NCBI RefSeq assembly: GCF_018736045.1
Contig: NZ_CP076132.1
Span: 977,501-1,041,500, forward strand
Length of the DNA stretch: 64,000 nucleotides
Source: Flammeovirga yaeyamensis
GTDB lineage: Bacteria; Bacteroidota; Bacteroidia; Cytophagales; Flammeovirgaceae
Reading direction: 5' to 3'
Below the pieces are notes generated by a model. That model worked only from the letters and a program-made list of their open reading frames with translations. It was not told where the DNA came from and ran no database searches. The position numbers and the translations under genes are program-made. Of this stretch, positions 18,232-25,851 are shown in pieces. Each line of letters opens with the position of its first letter. The stretch's first letter is position 1.

Positions 18232-18441
18232 ATGAAACAGTTTAAAGGTGTATCGATTATCGATACAGACGGCGAGAAAAAAGAATTTATTATTGGTGCT
18301 CCTTTTTTAGGAGATGAAGCAAGAGAGATTGAAGAAGTCTATGTTGAAGATTGGCATCAATATCCTCTTGTTGTTGTGAAAACAAGTTTAGGAGAGCAAC
18401 ATTTTGCTGATGTTGAATACGAAATTTTATACGAAGAATAA
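18232..18441 (+). CDS. Small conserved-looking protein, unknown
   Basis: A 69-residue acidic protein without signal peptide or membrane segment. Its pattern of strands (GVSIIDTDG, EFIIGAP, PLVVVKTS, EQHFADVEYEILYEE) suggests a small beta protein. It lies 48 bp before nadK on the same strand. Not recognised as a known family. Confidence 0.65.
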   Translation: MKQFKGVSIIDTDGEKKEFIIGAPFLGDEAREIEEVYVEDWHQYPLVVVKTSLGEQHFADVEYEILYEE

Positions 18442-18488
18442 AAAAATAAATAATACGATCCATTCAATCCACGCATTCAAAACTTATT

Positions 18489-19259
18489 ATGAAATATCAA
18501 AAATTAGCCTTTTTAAAATCAGGTAGTCCTAAATCAGACGAAGCTTTTCAGTTATTGACTTCAGTACATAAAAACTATTCAGTCGATGAAGCTGATGTCG
18601 TAGTTGCTTTAGGTGGAGATGGCTTCCTTTTACAAGTACTTCATACCTATCCAGGTTTAGATAAACCTGTATTCGGTATGAACAGAGGAACTTTAGGCTT
18701 TTTATTGAATGAGTACAAGGATGATGTGGATTTATTAGAACGTATCAATCATTCTCAAGATGTGCATTTATGTCCAATTTCTGTGGATATCGAAGACGAT
18801 CAGGGAGAGCATTTTCATTATAAAGCCTATAATGAAGTGTCGGTGATCAGATATTCTGGGCAGAGTGCAAATCTTGAGATTTCTGTCAATGGAAAGGTTG
18901 CATTAGACATGCTAAATGCGGATGGTGTTTTAGTAGCTACTCCAGCAGGATCAACTGCTTATAACTTTTCAGCACATGGTCCAATCATTCCATTGAATGC
19001 AAATTTATTGGCTTTAACGCCAGTATCACCTTTCCGTCCAAGACGTTGGAAGGGAGCTTTACTACCCAACGATGTGGTGATTGAGATTAAAAACTTAGAT
19101 CCACAAAAAAGACCAATCGGTGCCGCTGCAGATTCCAAAGAAGTGAAGAATGCAGTACATGCTAAGGTTTGGCAAGACAAAAAAGACACGAGACATCTAC
19201 TATTCGATAAAGATCAATCTTTAGAAGACCGCATTTTATTAGAGCAATTCAGTATTTAA
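18489..19259 (+). CDS. nadK: NAD kinase
   Basis: A 256-residue enzyme that phosphorylates NAD+ to NADP+. It has the diagnostic GGDG (42-45) in VVALGGDGFLLQVL, the NE pair in YNEVSVIR (about 119), and ATPAGSTAYNFSAHGPI, which is the family's TPTGSTAY motif with one change. It lacks the long N-terminal extension of some orthologues. The only NAD(P) biosynthetic gene in the window, it supplies cofactor for reductases generally. The next gene begins three bases after its stop. Confidence 0.95.
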   Translation: MKYQKLAFLKSGSPKSDEAFQLLTSVHKNYSVDEADVVVALGGDGFLLQVLHTYPGLDKPVFGMNRGTLGFLLNEYKDDVDLLERINHSQDVHLCPISVDIEDDQGEHFHYKAYNEVSVIRYSGQSANLEISVNGKVALDMLNADGVLVATPAGSTAYNFSAHGPIIPLNANLLALTPVSPFRPRRWKGALLPNDVVIEIKNLDPQKRPIGAAADSKEVKNAVHAKVWQDKKDTRHLLFDKDQSLEDRILLEQFSI

Positions 19260-19262
19260 TTT

Positions 19263-20723
19263 ATGATGAGATTTCTGCAGTGTTCAAGCGTATTTTTATT
19301 TCTATTGATGCCAATTTTTTCTTGGGGTCAAGATTCTCTGTCATGGCCTTTAGATAGCTATCAAGACCGACGTTACAAAGAAAATTGGAAACTAGAAGAT
19401 TGGTCAGTTCGTGATGCACAATCGAGAGATTGGTCCGATAAGATAAAAGCTGTTCCATTATCAAAAAATAAAAAGATTTGGACATCGTTTGGTGGACAAG
19501 CTAGGGTACGATACATGCCTACTGTAAACGAGGAGTTTCAATCACCTAACTCGGGTTTATTTACTTTTCGTTTGAGAACACATGCGGATATTCATTTCGG
19601 TAAAAACTTTAGAGTATTTGCAGAGGGTATATATTCGAATACCACTAAAGATAATACGGACAGACTTGGTGCTGGAACACCTGTAACAAATGGCGCCTTT
19701 CTCAACCTTTTCGGTGAATATAAATTCGATTTGTATAACAATACCTATATGGGAATTTGGGCAGGTCGAAGGGAATTACAGGCAGGGCACGAACGTTTAT
19801 TATCCCCCGGCAATTGGCTTATTACTCGTCGATCTTTTGATGGAGCCGGTTTTTATGTAGGGAATGATAACAACAAGTTAGTGGCCTTTGTGAGTAAACC
19901 AGTTATTCCTGTTCCCGACGGCTATACCACTAGAGATGAAAACACCACTTTCTGGGGTGTACGCTACGAATCGTTTGATGTTGCCTATACCACCACTGCC
20001 GGGTTTGGCGTACCAAGTTGGTCGTCTTTTGATAGAACCTACTTTGAACCCTACTTCTATGGTCTACATAGAGAAAATGCAGTCTATGAAGATGGGGTAG
20101 CCAACGAACAACGTTATACCGCAGGTTTCTTATTGGCAGGTCCAATTAAACGTATTTTTAATTATGAGGTGGAAGCCATGTATCAGTTTGGTAAGTTTGG
20201 TGATAAAAACATCAATGCTTACTCTATTACGACGGAGTTTGGTGTATCCTTTCCAGAGGTAGCTACACAACCACATATCTGGGTGGGATTTGATTATTCA
20301 TCAGGTGATCAAAACAAAGGAGATGGCACATTAGGTACCTTCAATCCTCTCTTTCCTCAGGTAGCACAGTTTTTTGGAGAACATGGAGCCATGGATCGTA
20401 AGAACTTAACTTCATTATCTGCCAATGTCGATTTTACTTTATTCAAAGTGGTAAAATCGAGGTTGACGTATTGGAACTTTCAAAGATCGAGCTTAGAAGA
20501 TGCGGTTTATAACACATCAAATGGTATATTAAGAAGTGGAGAGAGTAATTCAAGAGACTTAGGTGATTCCATGCAATTATCATCTGTAATTACTTTAAAC
20601 CGTCATTGGGAAATTTGTGCCACCTATAACTTCTGGGTTCCAGGACAATATTTCTGGGATACACAAACAGGAAAAGCACACACCCAACATTTCTTTATGT
20701 TGACCACTCAGTTTACTTTCTGA
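19263..20723 (+). CDS. Alginate-export-domain outer-membrane porin
   Basis: A 486-residue outer-membrane barrel of the Alginate_exp family. It has a signal peptide ending near SWGQ, then RVRYMPTVNEEF, GRRELQAGHERLL and TRRSFDGAGFYVG, which match the conserved strands of AlgE-like channels. The C-terminus ends in an aromatic strand (LTTQFTF). In Bacteroidota such proteins occur widely outside alginate export, so the cargo is not known. Its stop overlaps the start of the next gene (TGATG at 20721-20725), so translation is coupled. Confidence 0.8.
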   Translation: MMRFLQCSSVFLFLLMPIFSWGQDSLSWPLDSYQDRRYKENWKLEDWSVRDAQSRDWSDKIKAVPLSKNKKIWTSFGGQARVRYMPTVNEEFQSPNSGLFTFRLRTHADIHFGKNFRVFAEGIYSNTTKDNTDRLGAGTPVTNGAFLNLFGEYKFDLYNNTYMGIWAGRRELQAGHERLLSPGNWLITRRSFDGAGFYVGNDNNKLVAFVSKPVIPVPDGYTTRDENTTFWGVRYESFDVAYTTTAGFGVPSWSSFDRTYFEPYFYGLHRENAVYEDGVANEQRYTAGFLLAGPIKRIFNYEVEAMYQFGKFGDKNINAYSITTEFGVSFPEVATQPHIWVGFDYSSGDQNKGDGTLGTFNPLFPQVAQFFGEHGAMDRKNLTSLSANVDFTLFKVVKSRLTYWNFQRSSLEDAVYNTSNGILRSGESNSRDLGDSMQLSSVITLNRHWEICATYNFWVPGQYFWDTQTGKAHTQHFFMLTTQFTF

Positions 20724-21304
20724 TGAAAAAGAAATCATATAAAATAGACCCAAAATACTTAAAAGAGTTTTTCTCTGTATTGTTCGGGGTGATGTTCGCC
20801 TTATTTATTGATACGTTATGGAGTGATCATGAACATCAGCAATTAGCAGAAAAAGCTTCTCATGATATTCTAACAGAAATAGAAGAGAATCAAATAAAGA
20901 TCGATTCTTTGATAATAGATCATCAAAAGACAAAAGAACTAATATCTGAAGTTTTAAAAGAGCTCAAGGAAGAGAAGAAGGATTCTGTACCAAAAGAAAA
21001 AGATGTCATCTTAAGTTTTAGATTGATTGAAGATACAGCATGGGAAACAGCAAAAATTTCGGGTGCAGTAACTTACATGGAATTAGATCAGCTTTCTAAG
21101 TTTAATGGTTTGTATAAAATGCAAATGATTCATATGCATAATATGGAAAAGTTTATGGAACATTCATTTACAGGTATGCAACTCCTATCTCAAGAAGAAA
21201 AGCTTTCCCAGATGAGTTATTTTATTCAAAGTGCTATTGCTACAGAACAACAATTACAAGAAAGATATAAAGAGATATTGAATGATTATAAAGTAAGTAA
21301 ATGA
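20723..21304 (+). CDS. Single-span membrane protein with coiled coil, unknown
   Basis: A 193-residue protein with one hydrophobic segment near 16-32 and a long helical, charged C-terminal part (about 40-95 and 160-193) facing the periplasm. TAWETAKISGAVTYM is a motif I have seen in other uncharacterised Bacteroidota membrane proteins. It overlaps the porin gene before it and the barrel gene after it by four bases (ATGA), so the three proteins are probably made together and may form one envelope complex. Confidence 0.65.
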   Translation: MKKKSYKIDPKYLKEFFSVLFGVMFALFIDTLWSDHEHQQLAEKASHDILTEIEENQIKIDSLIIDHQKTKELISEVLKELKEEKKDSVPKEKDVILSFRLIEDTAWETAKISGAVTYMELDQLSKFNGLYKMQMIHMHNMEKFMEHSFTGMQLLSQEEKLSQMSYFIQSAIATEQQLQERYKEILNDYKVSK

Positions 21305-22404
21305 AGTTCGTATGGGTACATATAATCATACTAGTTTTATGTATCAATCAGTCGATAGCACAAACTGATTCGACTTCATTACGTCCATATAAAAACAATA
21401 TTTTAGCCTCACCGGCTTTATCCTATAGTCCTAAAACAGATGTCGTTTTAGGACTATATTTTTTATATCAGTTCAAACTCAAGAAGGATGATTATGCTAC
21501 CCGTCCTTCTAATGTGAATTTTTATGTGGGGTCTTCTTATAAAGGGCAAAATTACCTTTCGACGGAACATGAGTTATTGAGCAATGGTGAGAAATACTAT
21601 TTCAAAGGAAAAATTGAATACAAGAAAACTCCAGAACAACTCTATCGAATTGGTCCGGATACAGGAGAGGATGATTTTATTAATGCGGAGTATCATTCTC
21701 TTGAAATATTTGAAAGAGTAGTGCATCAGTTCAGACCCAATATGTTCATAGGAGGGAAGTTCCGTTCCATCAGTATTTTTGATATCAATTATACAGATCA
21801 AGAAGGAAAAAGCTTAGATGAAAATAGTTTACCATTTCCTGGGGCTGAGGGAGGAAGTTATCTTGGTATTGGTCCTGTTTTTATTTGGGATAAACGTAAC
21901 AGCATTATGACCCCAACAAGAAACTTTTACCTAGATTTAACCACTCTTTTTTATACTAGTTTAGATGATTCAAGATCTTTTATCACTCTCAAATTGGATG
22001 GACGTCGCTATTTTGACCTAAAGAACAACGGACAAACGATATTGGCTTGTCAGTTACTAGTTCAGAATAATTTTGGTGATATACCCTTTCATGAATTATC
22101 CCTATTGGGAGGAAAACAAATAATGAGAGGTTATGAATTAGGGCGATATAGAGATTTTCATTCCATACAAACACAAGCTGAATTACGTCAAAAAGTTTGG
22201 GGGAGATTTGGTATGACAGCCTTTTATAGTTTAGGAACAGTATACGATGAACTTAGCGATTTTCAACATTTAAAATCTACTTTAGGGGCAGGGCTTCGAT
22301 TAAATATCAATAGAAAAGATCCTGCAAATGTGAGGGTCGATTTTGGATGGAGTTTGGAAGAGAATAATAAAGGTATTTATATCACATTAGGAGAAGCGTT
22401 TTAA
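21301..22404 (+). CDS. BamA/TamA-like surface-antigen barrel protein
   Basis: A 367-residue outer-membrane barrel with a signal peptide (cleavage near SIAQ-TDS). The motifs GPVFIWDKRNSIMTPTRNFYLDL and LLGGKQIMRGYELGRYRD match the bacterial surface antigen (Omp85 barrel) family; RGYE corresponds to the conserved VRGY/F loop motif. There is no POTRA domain, so it is a short Omp85-like protein and not BamA itself. It starts inside the last codons of the previous gene. The paralogue at 23714-24916 is of the same type. Confidence 0.78.
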   Translation: MKFVWVHIIILVLCINQSIAQTDSTSLRPYKNNILASPALSYSPKTDVVLGLYFLYQFKLKKDDYATRPSNVNFYVGSSYKGQNYLSTEHELLSNGEKYYFKGKIEYKKTPEQLYRIGPDTGEDDFINAEYHSLEIFERVVHQFRPNMFIGGKFRSISIFDINYTDQEGKSLDENSLPFPGAEGGSYLGIGPVFIWDKRNSIMTPTRNFYLDLTTLFYTSLDDSRSFITLKLDGRRYFDLKNNGQTILACQLLVQNNFGDIPFHELSLLGGKQIMRGYELGRYRDFHSIQTQAELRQKVWGRFGMTAFYSLGTVYDELSDFQHLKSTLGAGLRLNINRKDPANVRVDFGWSLEENNKGIYITLGEAF

Positions 22405-22485
22405 ATCCATTTTTATTTGATAATTGAATAGTATTCTTTGTACTAGAGTGATTTAGTCTCGTTTGATCAATAGTTAATGATTTTA

Positions 22486-22535
22486 AATAAATCAAACGAT
22501 CGAATAGCTTGAACGTTTGTTCAGTTATATCATCT
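22486..22535. promoter_or_regulatory. Possible operator upstream of lipoprotein pair
   Basis: TGAAC-GTTT-GTTCA is a short palindrome near 22510-22523, preceded by TCAAACGATCGAATAG, which shares the CAAACGAT core of the 24-bp operators at 5848 and 25182. It lies 25 to 60 bp before the lipoprotein start. Only a suggestion. Confidence 0.25.
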
Positions 22536-22547
22536 AACAAAGACATT

Positions 22548-23006
22548 ATGAAACGTACATACATAAAAATATTCATTCTTGGGTTAATGACCTTATTTTG
22601 GTCTTGTAGTAAGAAATCAAACGTACAACCCACTAGTATTCCAAGTATAAAAATATCCACACCAAACGATGTGAGTATAGGGGAGGGGAAAGCGAATGAA
22701 GATATTCAAGTGAATTTTAAGGCGGAAGGGTTGATAGATCATGTGTTGGTCACTTTCCCGATGCAAGGATTGGGTGTTAGTGTTGAACTCACTAGAGTGC
22801 CAGAATCTGAAGAAATGAAAGAAATACAAGATTCGCTGTTGGATGGAGAACTTCCTGAAAAAATAAAGGGAGCGATCAATGCCAAAGCTTTTCTTAAAAA
22901 AGAAGTGATTAACGAACTGAAAAGAGGAGAGCAGTTATTCACTTTTGAAATGATTGATAGAAATGGCAATCATGTTTGGCAAGACCTCACGATTAACGTG
23001 TACTAA
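22548..23006 (+). CDS. Lipoprotein with Ig-like domain (first of similar pair)
   Basis: A 152-residue protein starting MKRTYIKIFILGLMTLFWSC; the cysteine at 20 is a lipobox. The rest is a beta-sandwich-like domain ending FTFEMIDRNGNHVWQDLTI. The ATG at 22548 was chosen because it gives a proper signal peptide, and a longer frame starting at TTG 22509 would bury it. It is followed 50 bp later by a similar lipoprotein. Function unknown; probably a periplasmic or surface binding protein. Confidence 0.7.
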   Translation: MKRTYIKIFILGLMTLFWSCSKKSNVQPTSIPSIKISTPNDVSIGEGKANEDIQVNFKAEGLIDHVLVTFPMQGLGVSVELTRVPESEEMKEIQDSLLDGELPEKIKGAINAKAFLKKEVINELKRGEQLFTFEMIDRNGNHVWQDLTINVY

Positions 23007-23055
23007 TTCTTGTCTATACATCTCTCCTTTTACAATCTACTTTAACTTTATTGCT

Positions 23056-23538
23056 ATGAAAAATATATCAGTATTTGTCGTTGTTGCTTTAGTATTTATG
23101 GCCTTGTTATCTTCTTGTGGAGGTAGAAACATTGAAGATGTTATTCCAAGATCAACTGCATTTGAGTTTTCAAGAGGAACAGAAATGTATATCACAGAAG
23201 GCAAGTTTCAAGATACGGTGAAAATCGATATTTATGTTCCTGCCAAAATTGTTACAGTGGATGTAAGTACGCCTTTTGGCAAAGAAGATTTTCATATCAA
23301 TTTAGCTGAGGAGCCAAAAGAATTTGGTGAGGAAAAGATGCAGGAGAGTATGCTTGGAAAGCACACTACTTACAGACATGTATTGGGTGCGAAAGATGTA
23401 AGAGTGCATTTAGTTCCTGAAGTGATGAACTCATTATCAACAGGAAAGCATACCATTACATTTGCTGTTCTGGATGAAAAAGACGAATACAAACAACGTG
23501 ATTTAAACATCACTGTTGTTCCTGAAAAGAAGAAATAA
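23056..23538 (+). CDS. Lipoprotein with Ig-like domain (second of similar pair)
   Basis: A 160-residue lipoprotein (MKNISVFVVVALVFMALLSSC, lipobox LLSSC). The layout matches the preceding gene: an opening strand, a central VTVDVSTPFGK strand pair, a helix-rich middle and a closing THTITFAVLDEKDEYKQRDL-type strand pair. Sequence identity is low, so the two are old duplicates. ATG 23056 is preferred over an in-frame upstream start because of the signal peptide. A bidirectional terminator follows. Confidence 0.7.
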   Translation: MKNISVFVVVALVFMALLSSCGGRNIEDVIPRSTAFEFSRGTEMYITEGKFQDTVKIDIYVPAKIVTVDVSTPFGKEDFHINLAEEPKEFGEEKMQESMLGKHTTYRHVLGAKDVRVHLVPEVMNSLSTGKHTITFAVLDEKDEYKQRDLNITVVPEKKK

Positions 23539-23647
23539 ATACCCCAATAACTACATACATGACCACATTTTCATCAAGAGAGTGTGGTCAGTACTCGAAT
23601 AGAATTTCAACAAATATATTATTTACATGTTTATTTAAACATAGGCA

Positions 23648-23692
23648 AGAAAGGCTATCTCAATATGTATTGAAATAGCCTTTCTGATTTTT
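23648..23692. terminator. Bidirectional terminator between convergent genes
   Basis: Arms AGAAAGGCTAT and ATAGCCTTTCT (23648-23658, 23675-23685) with inner TCAATA/TATTGA form a long stem. T-rich bases follow on the right, and A-rich bases precede on the left. A shorter hairpin (GACCACA / TGTGGTC, 23561-23589) lies upstream. Confidence 0.8.
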
Positions 23693-23713
23693 AATATATA
23701 ACTATTTTAGAGT

Positions 23714-24916
23714 TTATCTAAACCAATTAGACCCTACCGTTAGGTACCAAGCCCAAACTTCAGGACCTCTTGCAATGTCGATACCTGCGTGTAAACCATA
23801 TTCTTTAGCAATAAAATATCTAAAGCCACCACCAACGGCATATTGCCCTTTTGAGAAATCAAACTGATCAATTTTTGGTGCAGTAAAACCGGCACCAGCA
23901 AAACCAACAGCACTCCAACGTTTTGTGAATTGCCATCTCCATTCAGTTTCTAAAGTCAAAGCATTATGGTCTTGATATCTTAAGGCTTGAATACCTCTTA
24001 AATTGATGAAAGGAAGTTCATAAAAGGGAACACTATCGCCCCATTTAGCGGCATAATTTAAACGGTATCCAGAAAATAACTTCTCTTTGATAATCGGTTG
24101 ATAAAAATAAGTTCTATGGCTAAAATTCCAATAATCGTTATCACCACCCAAAGCTTTATCAAAAACACCAAACTCTGTGGCAGACATAATTCCTTTGGTA
24201 GGGGTAAAAGTGCTATTTCGAGAATCCCACATACCCACTAAGTTCAGTCCACCTAGATTGTTCTCTTCTTCCAATTTACCTAATTCAGGCGTTTTGGTAT
24301 CAAAAGAAACGTCATTGTTAAAATAGACGTAATTGAATCCTGCAAACATAGGGACTTTGGCTACTGGTCTAAATAATAATTCATGAAAAGTAACAAAGCC
24401 TTTCATGTTGAATTCGTACTCTCCTGCATCGAGTACGTTTCCACCATAAAAAGTAAGATTTGGACTGATATAGCCAACCGCACCGGTATAGCGTAAACGA
24501 TCGTTTAAATACGATCCTTGATGGGCGATCATCGTCAGCCAAGTGCCATTTTCTGTATAAGCACCGGCTACAGCGGTCATCACTGGCGGTAGGTTTTTAT
24601 TATTTTCAAAATGTGCGGTAGAATCGACTACTACTCTTTCTTTTTGCTGACCATGGAAAAATACCCCTACAAGTCCACCTCCAAGACCAACGGCTGGTTC
24701 TGTAATTAAAATGGGTACAGGTAGAAAACCAAAACCGGCATTTAAAAATCCGCTGACATCTACACAATGATCTGCAGAATCAATAAAATAATCATTGAAT
24801 TTACTTTGAGCATAAAGTATTTGAGTAGATAAAATTAGTGTAATGAATAGAAGTAACTTTTTGTAATTAATGTTCATGATGAGGAGTTTGAATAGATAAA
24901 TCAAATATACATTCAT
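23714..24916 (-). CDS. BamA/TamA-like surface-antigen barrel protein
   Basis: A roughly 400-residue outer-membrane barrel. The annotated frame starts at 24916, but MNINYKKLLLFITLILSTQI at 24877 is the likelier start because it opens a proper signal peptide. GMWDSRNSTFTPTKGIMSATEFG and LPFINLRGIQALRYQDHNALTLETEWRWQF are Omp85 barrel motifs. It ends in a hydrophobic strand closing on Trp-Phe (VGSNWFR). It is convergent with the lipoprotein pair. Confidence 0.78.
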   Translation of the reverse strand: MNVYLIYLFKLLIMNINYKKLLLFITLILSTQILYAQSKFNDYFIDSADHCVDVSGFLNAGFGFLPVPILITEPAVGLGGGLVGVFFHGQQKERVVVDSTAHFENNKNLPPVMTAVAGAYTENGTWLTMIAHQGSYLNDRLRYTGAVGYISPNLTFYGGNVLDAGEYEFNMKGFVTFHELLFRPVAKVPMFAGFNYVYFNNDVSFDTKTPELGKLEEENNLGGLNLVGMWDSRNSTFTPTKGIMSATEFGVFDKALGGDNDYWNFSHRTYFYQPIIKEKLFSGYRLNYAAKWGDSVPFYELPFINLRGIQALRYQDHNALTLETEWRWQFTKRWSAVGFAGAGFTAPKIDQFDFSKGQYAVGGGFRYFIAKEYGLHAGIDIARGPEVWAWYLTVGSNWFR

Positions 24917-24954
24917 AAAGGTGAAATATCTCTTTCAATCTCCTAATCATTTAT

Positions 24955-24992
24955 AAAAAAAGTCCATCTCAGTTTTTCTGAAATGGACTTTC
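24955..24992 (-). terminator. Minus-strand terminator for the 39-residue ORF
   Basis: Read on the minus strand, AAAGTCCAT and ATGGACTTT with inner pairing form a stem followed by seven T residues. It begins 6 bp after the stop of the small ORF at 24998-25117, which is good evidence that something is transcribed leftwards here. Confidence 0.8.
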
Positions 24993-24997
24993 AATGC

Positions 24998-25117
24998 TTA
25001 TCGTTTATTCTTTCGATCTATTGGGTGATTTTGTTGTGAATAGATTTCGATTGATAAACCAATTGCTTTTACTCCTAGTGAAACAATTTTAACGCAGTTA
25101 GAAAATATAGATCTCAT
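24998..25117 (-). CDS. Small ORF, 39-residue basic peptide
   Basis: An ATG at 25117 opens a 39-codon frame ending at TAA 24998. The product begins MRSIFSNCVKIVSLGVKAIG and ends with a basic, hydrophilic tail (DRKNKR). The front half is amphipathic or weakly hydrophobic. A strong intrinsic terminator lies 6 bp downstream, and a 24-bp palindromic operator lies 65 bp upstream. It could be a regulatory peptide, a small toxin or a membrane-associated peptide; alternatively the transcript is a small RNA and the frame is incidental. Confidence 0.45.
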   Translation of the reverse strand: MRSIFSNCVKIVSLGVKAIGLSIEIYSQQNHPIDRKNKR

Positions 25118-25181
25118 AATATAAAGTTTTAATGGATTGATTTTATGTGATTTGAATGATATTCTTATATAATAACGTACT

Positions 25182-25205
25182 AATTATTCATTCGTTCGAA
25201 TAATT
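25182..25205. promoter_or_regulatory. 24-bp palindromic operator, copy 2
   Basis: Arms AATTATTC and GAATAATT around ATTCGTTC. Read on the minus strand the spacer is GAACGAAT, against AAACGATT in the copy at 5848-5871; 22 of 24 positions agree. It lies between the divergent 39-residue ORF and the GNAT gene and could control both. Confidence 0.6.
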
Positions 25206-25305
25206 AACATACTTTCATTTAATTTTTGAGTTCTGAATTATTTATCTCAGTTTTAAGGTTATATACTAAATATCAAATTGTCACCAATTCAGAAAACTAA
25301 GACTC

Positions 25306-25791
25306 ATGAAAACTTCCAGATTATACCTCACATTGTTATCAGAAAGTGATTTAGACGAGGCCATTGCTTTATTTAAAGAGCCAGATGTAATGAAATTTAT
25401 CTTTCCAATGGTGGATAAATCAGATGAGGAAAGAAAAGTAATACTTAAAGTAAAAATTGAAGAAATATGTCAAGATATTGGTTTTTTCTGGACTGTAAGA
25501 AATAATGCAGATGAACTGATGGGTATAGTGAACCTAAATCCTATTCCTGGAAAAACAGATATACAAATTGGTTGGATATTCAGTCCAAGATTTGCAGGGC
25601 AGGGGTATGCCTACGAAGCATCAAAATTGATATTCGACTTCGGTATTCACGAACGAAAGGTGAATCCAATTTATGCCATTATCGAAGAAGGAAACGATAA
25701 GTCTGTACGATTGGCCGAAAAGTTAGGCTTAAAGTGGTCAGAGTCCTATGAGGAAGACGGTATTAAAATCAATAAATATAAGTATCAATAA
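25306..25791 (+). CDS. GNAT-family N-acetyltransferase (RimJ/RimL-like)
   Basis: A 161-residue acetyl-CoA-dependent N-acetyltransferase. It starts MKTSRLYLTLLSESDLDEAI, has the IQIGWIFSPRFAGQGYAYEA segment that binds acetyl-CoA (motif A, normally Q/RxxGxG/A), and ends with the VRLAEKLGLKWSESYEEDG pattern of RimJ/RimL-type enzymes. Substrate unknown. It is divergent from the small ORF, with a palindromic operator in the gap. Confidence 0.85.
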   Translation: MKTSRLYLTLLSESDLDEAIALFKEPDVMKFIFPMVDKSDEERKVILKVKIEEICQDIGFFWTVRNNADELMGIVNLNPIPGKTDIQIGWIFSPRFAGQGYAYEASKLIFDFGIHERKVNPIYAIIEEGNDKSVRLAEKLGLKWSESYEEDGIKINKYKYQ

Positions 25792-25794
25792 AAA

Positions 25795-25839
25795 AATGGC
25801 TGCTAGAAAAATTTAAATCTAGCAGCCATTATTCTTTTT
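25795..25839. terminator. Bidirectional terminator between GNAT and AsmA genes
   Basis: ATGGCTGCTAGA pairs with TCTAGCAGCCAT; A residues precede the left arm and a T-rich run follows the right arm. It serves the two convergent genes. Confidence 0.85.
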
Positions 25840-25851
25840 AGTGGAATGATA

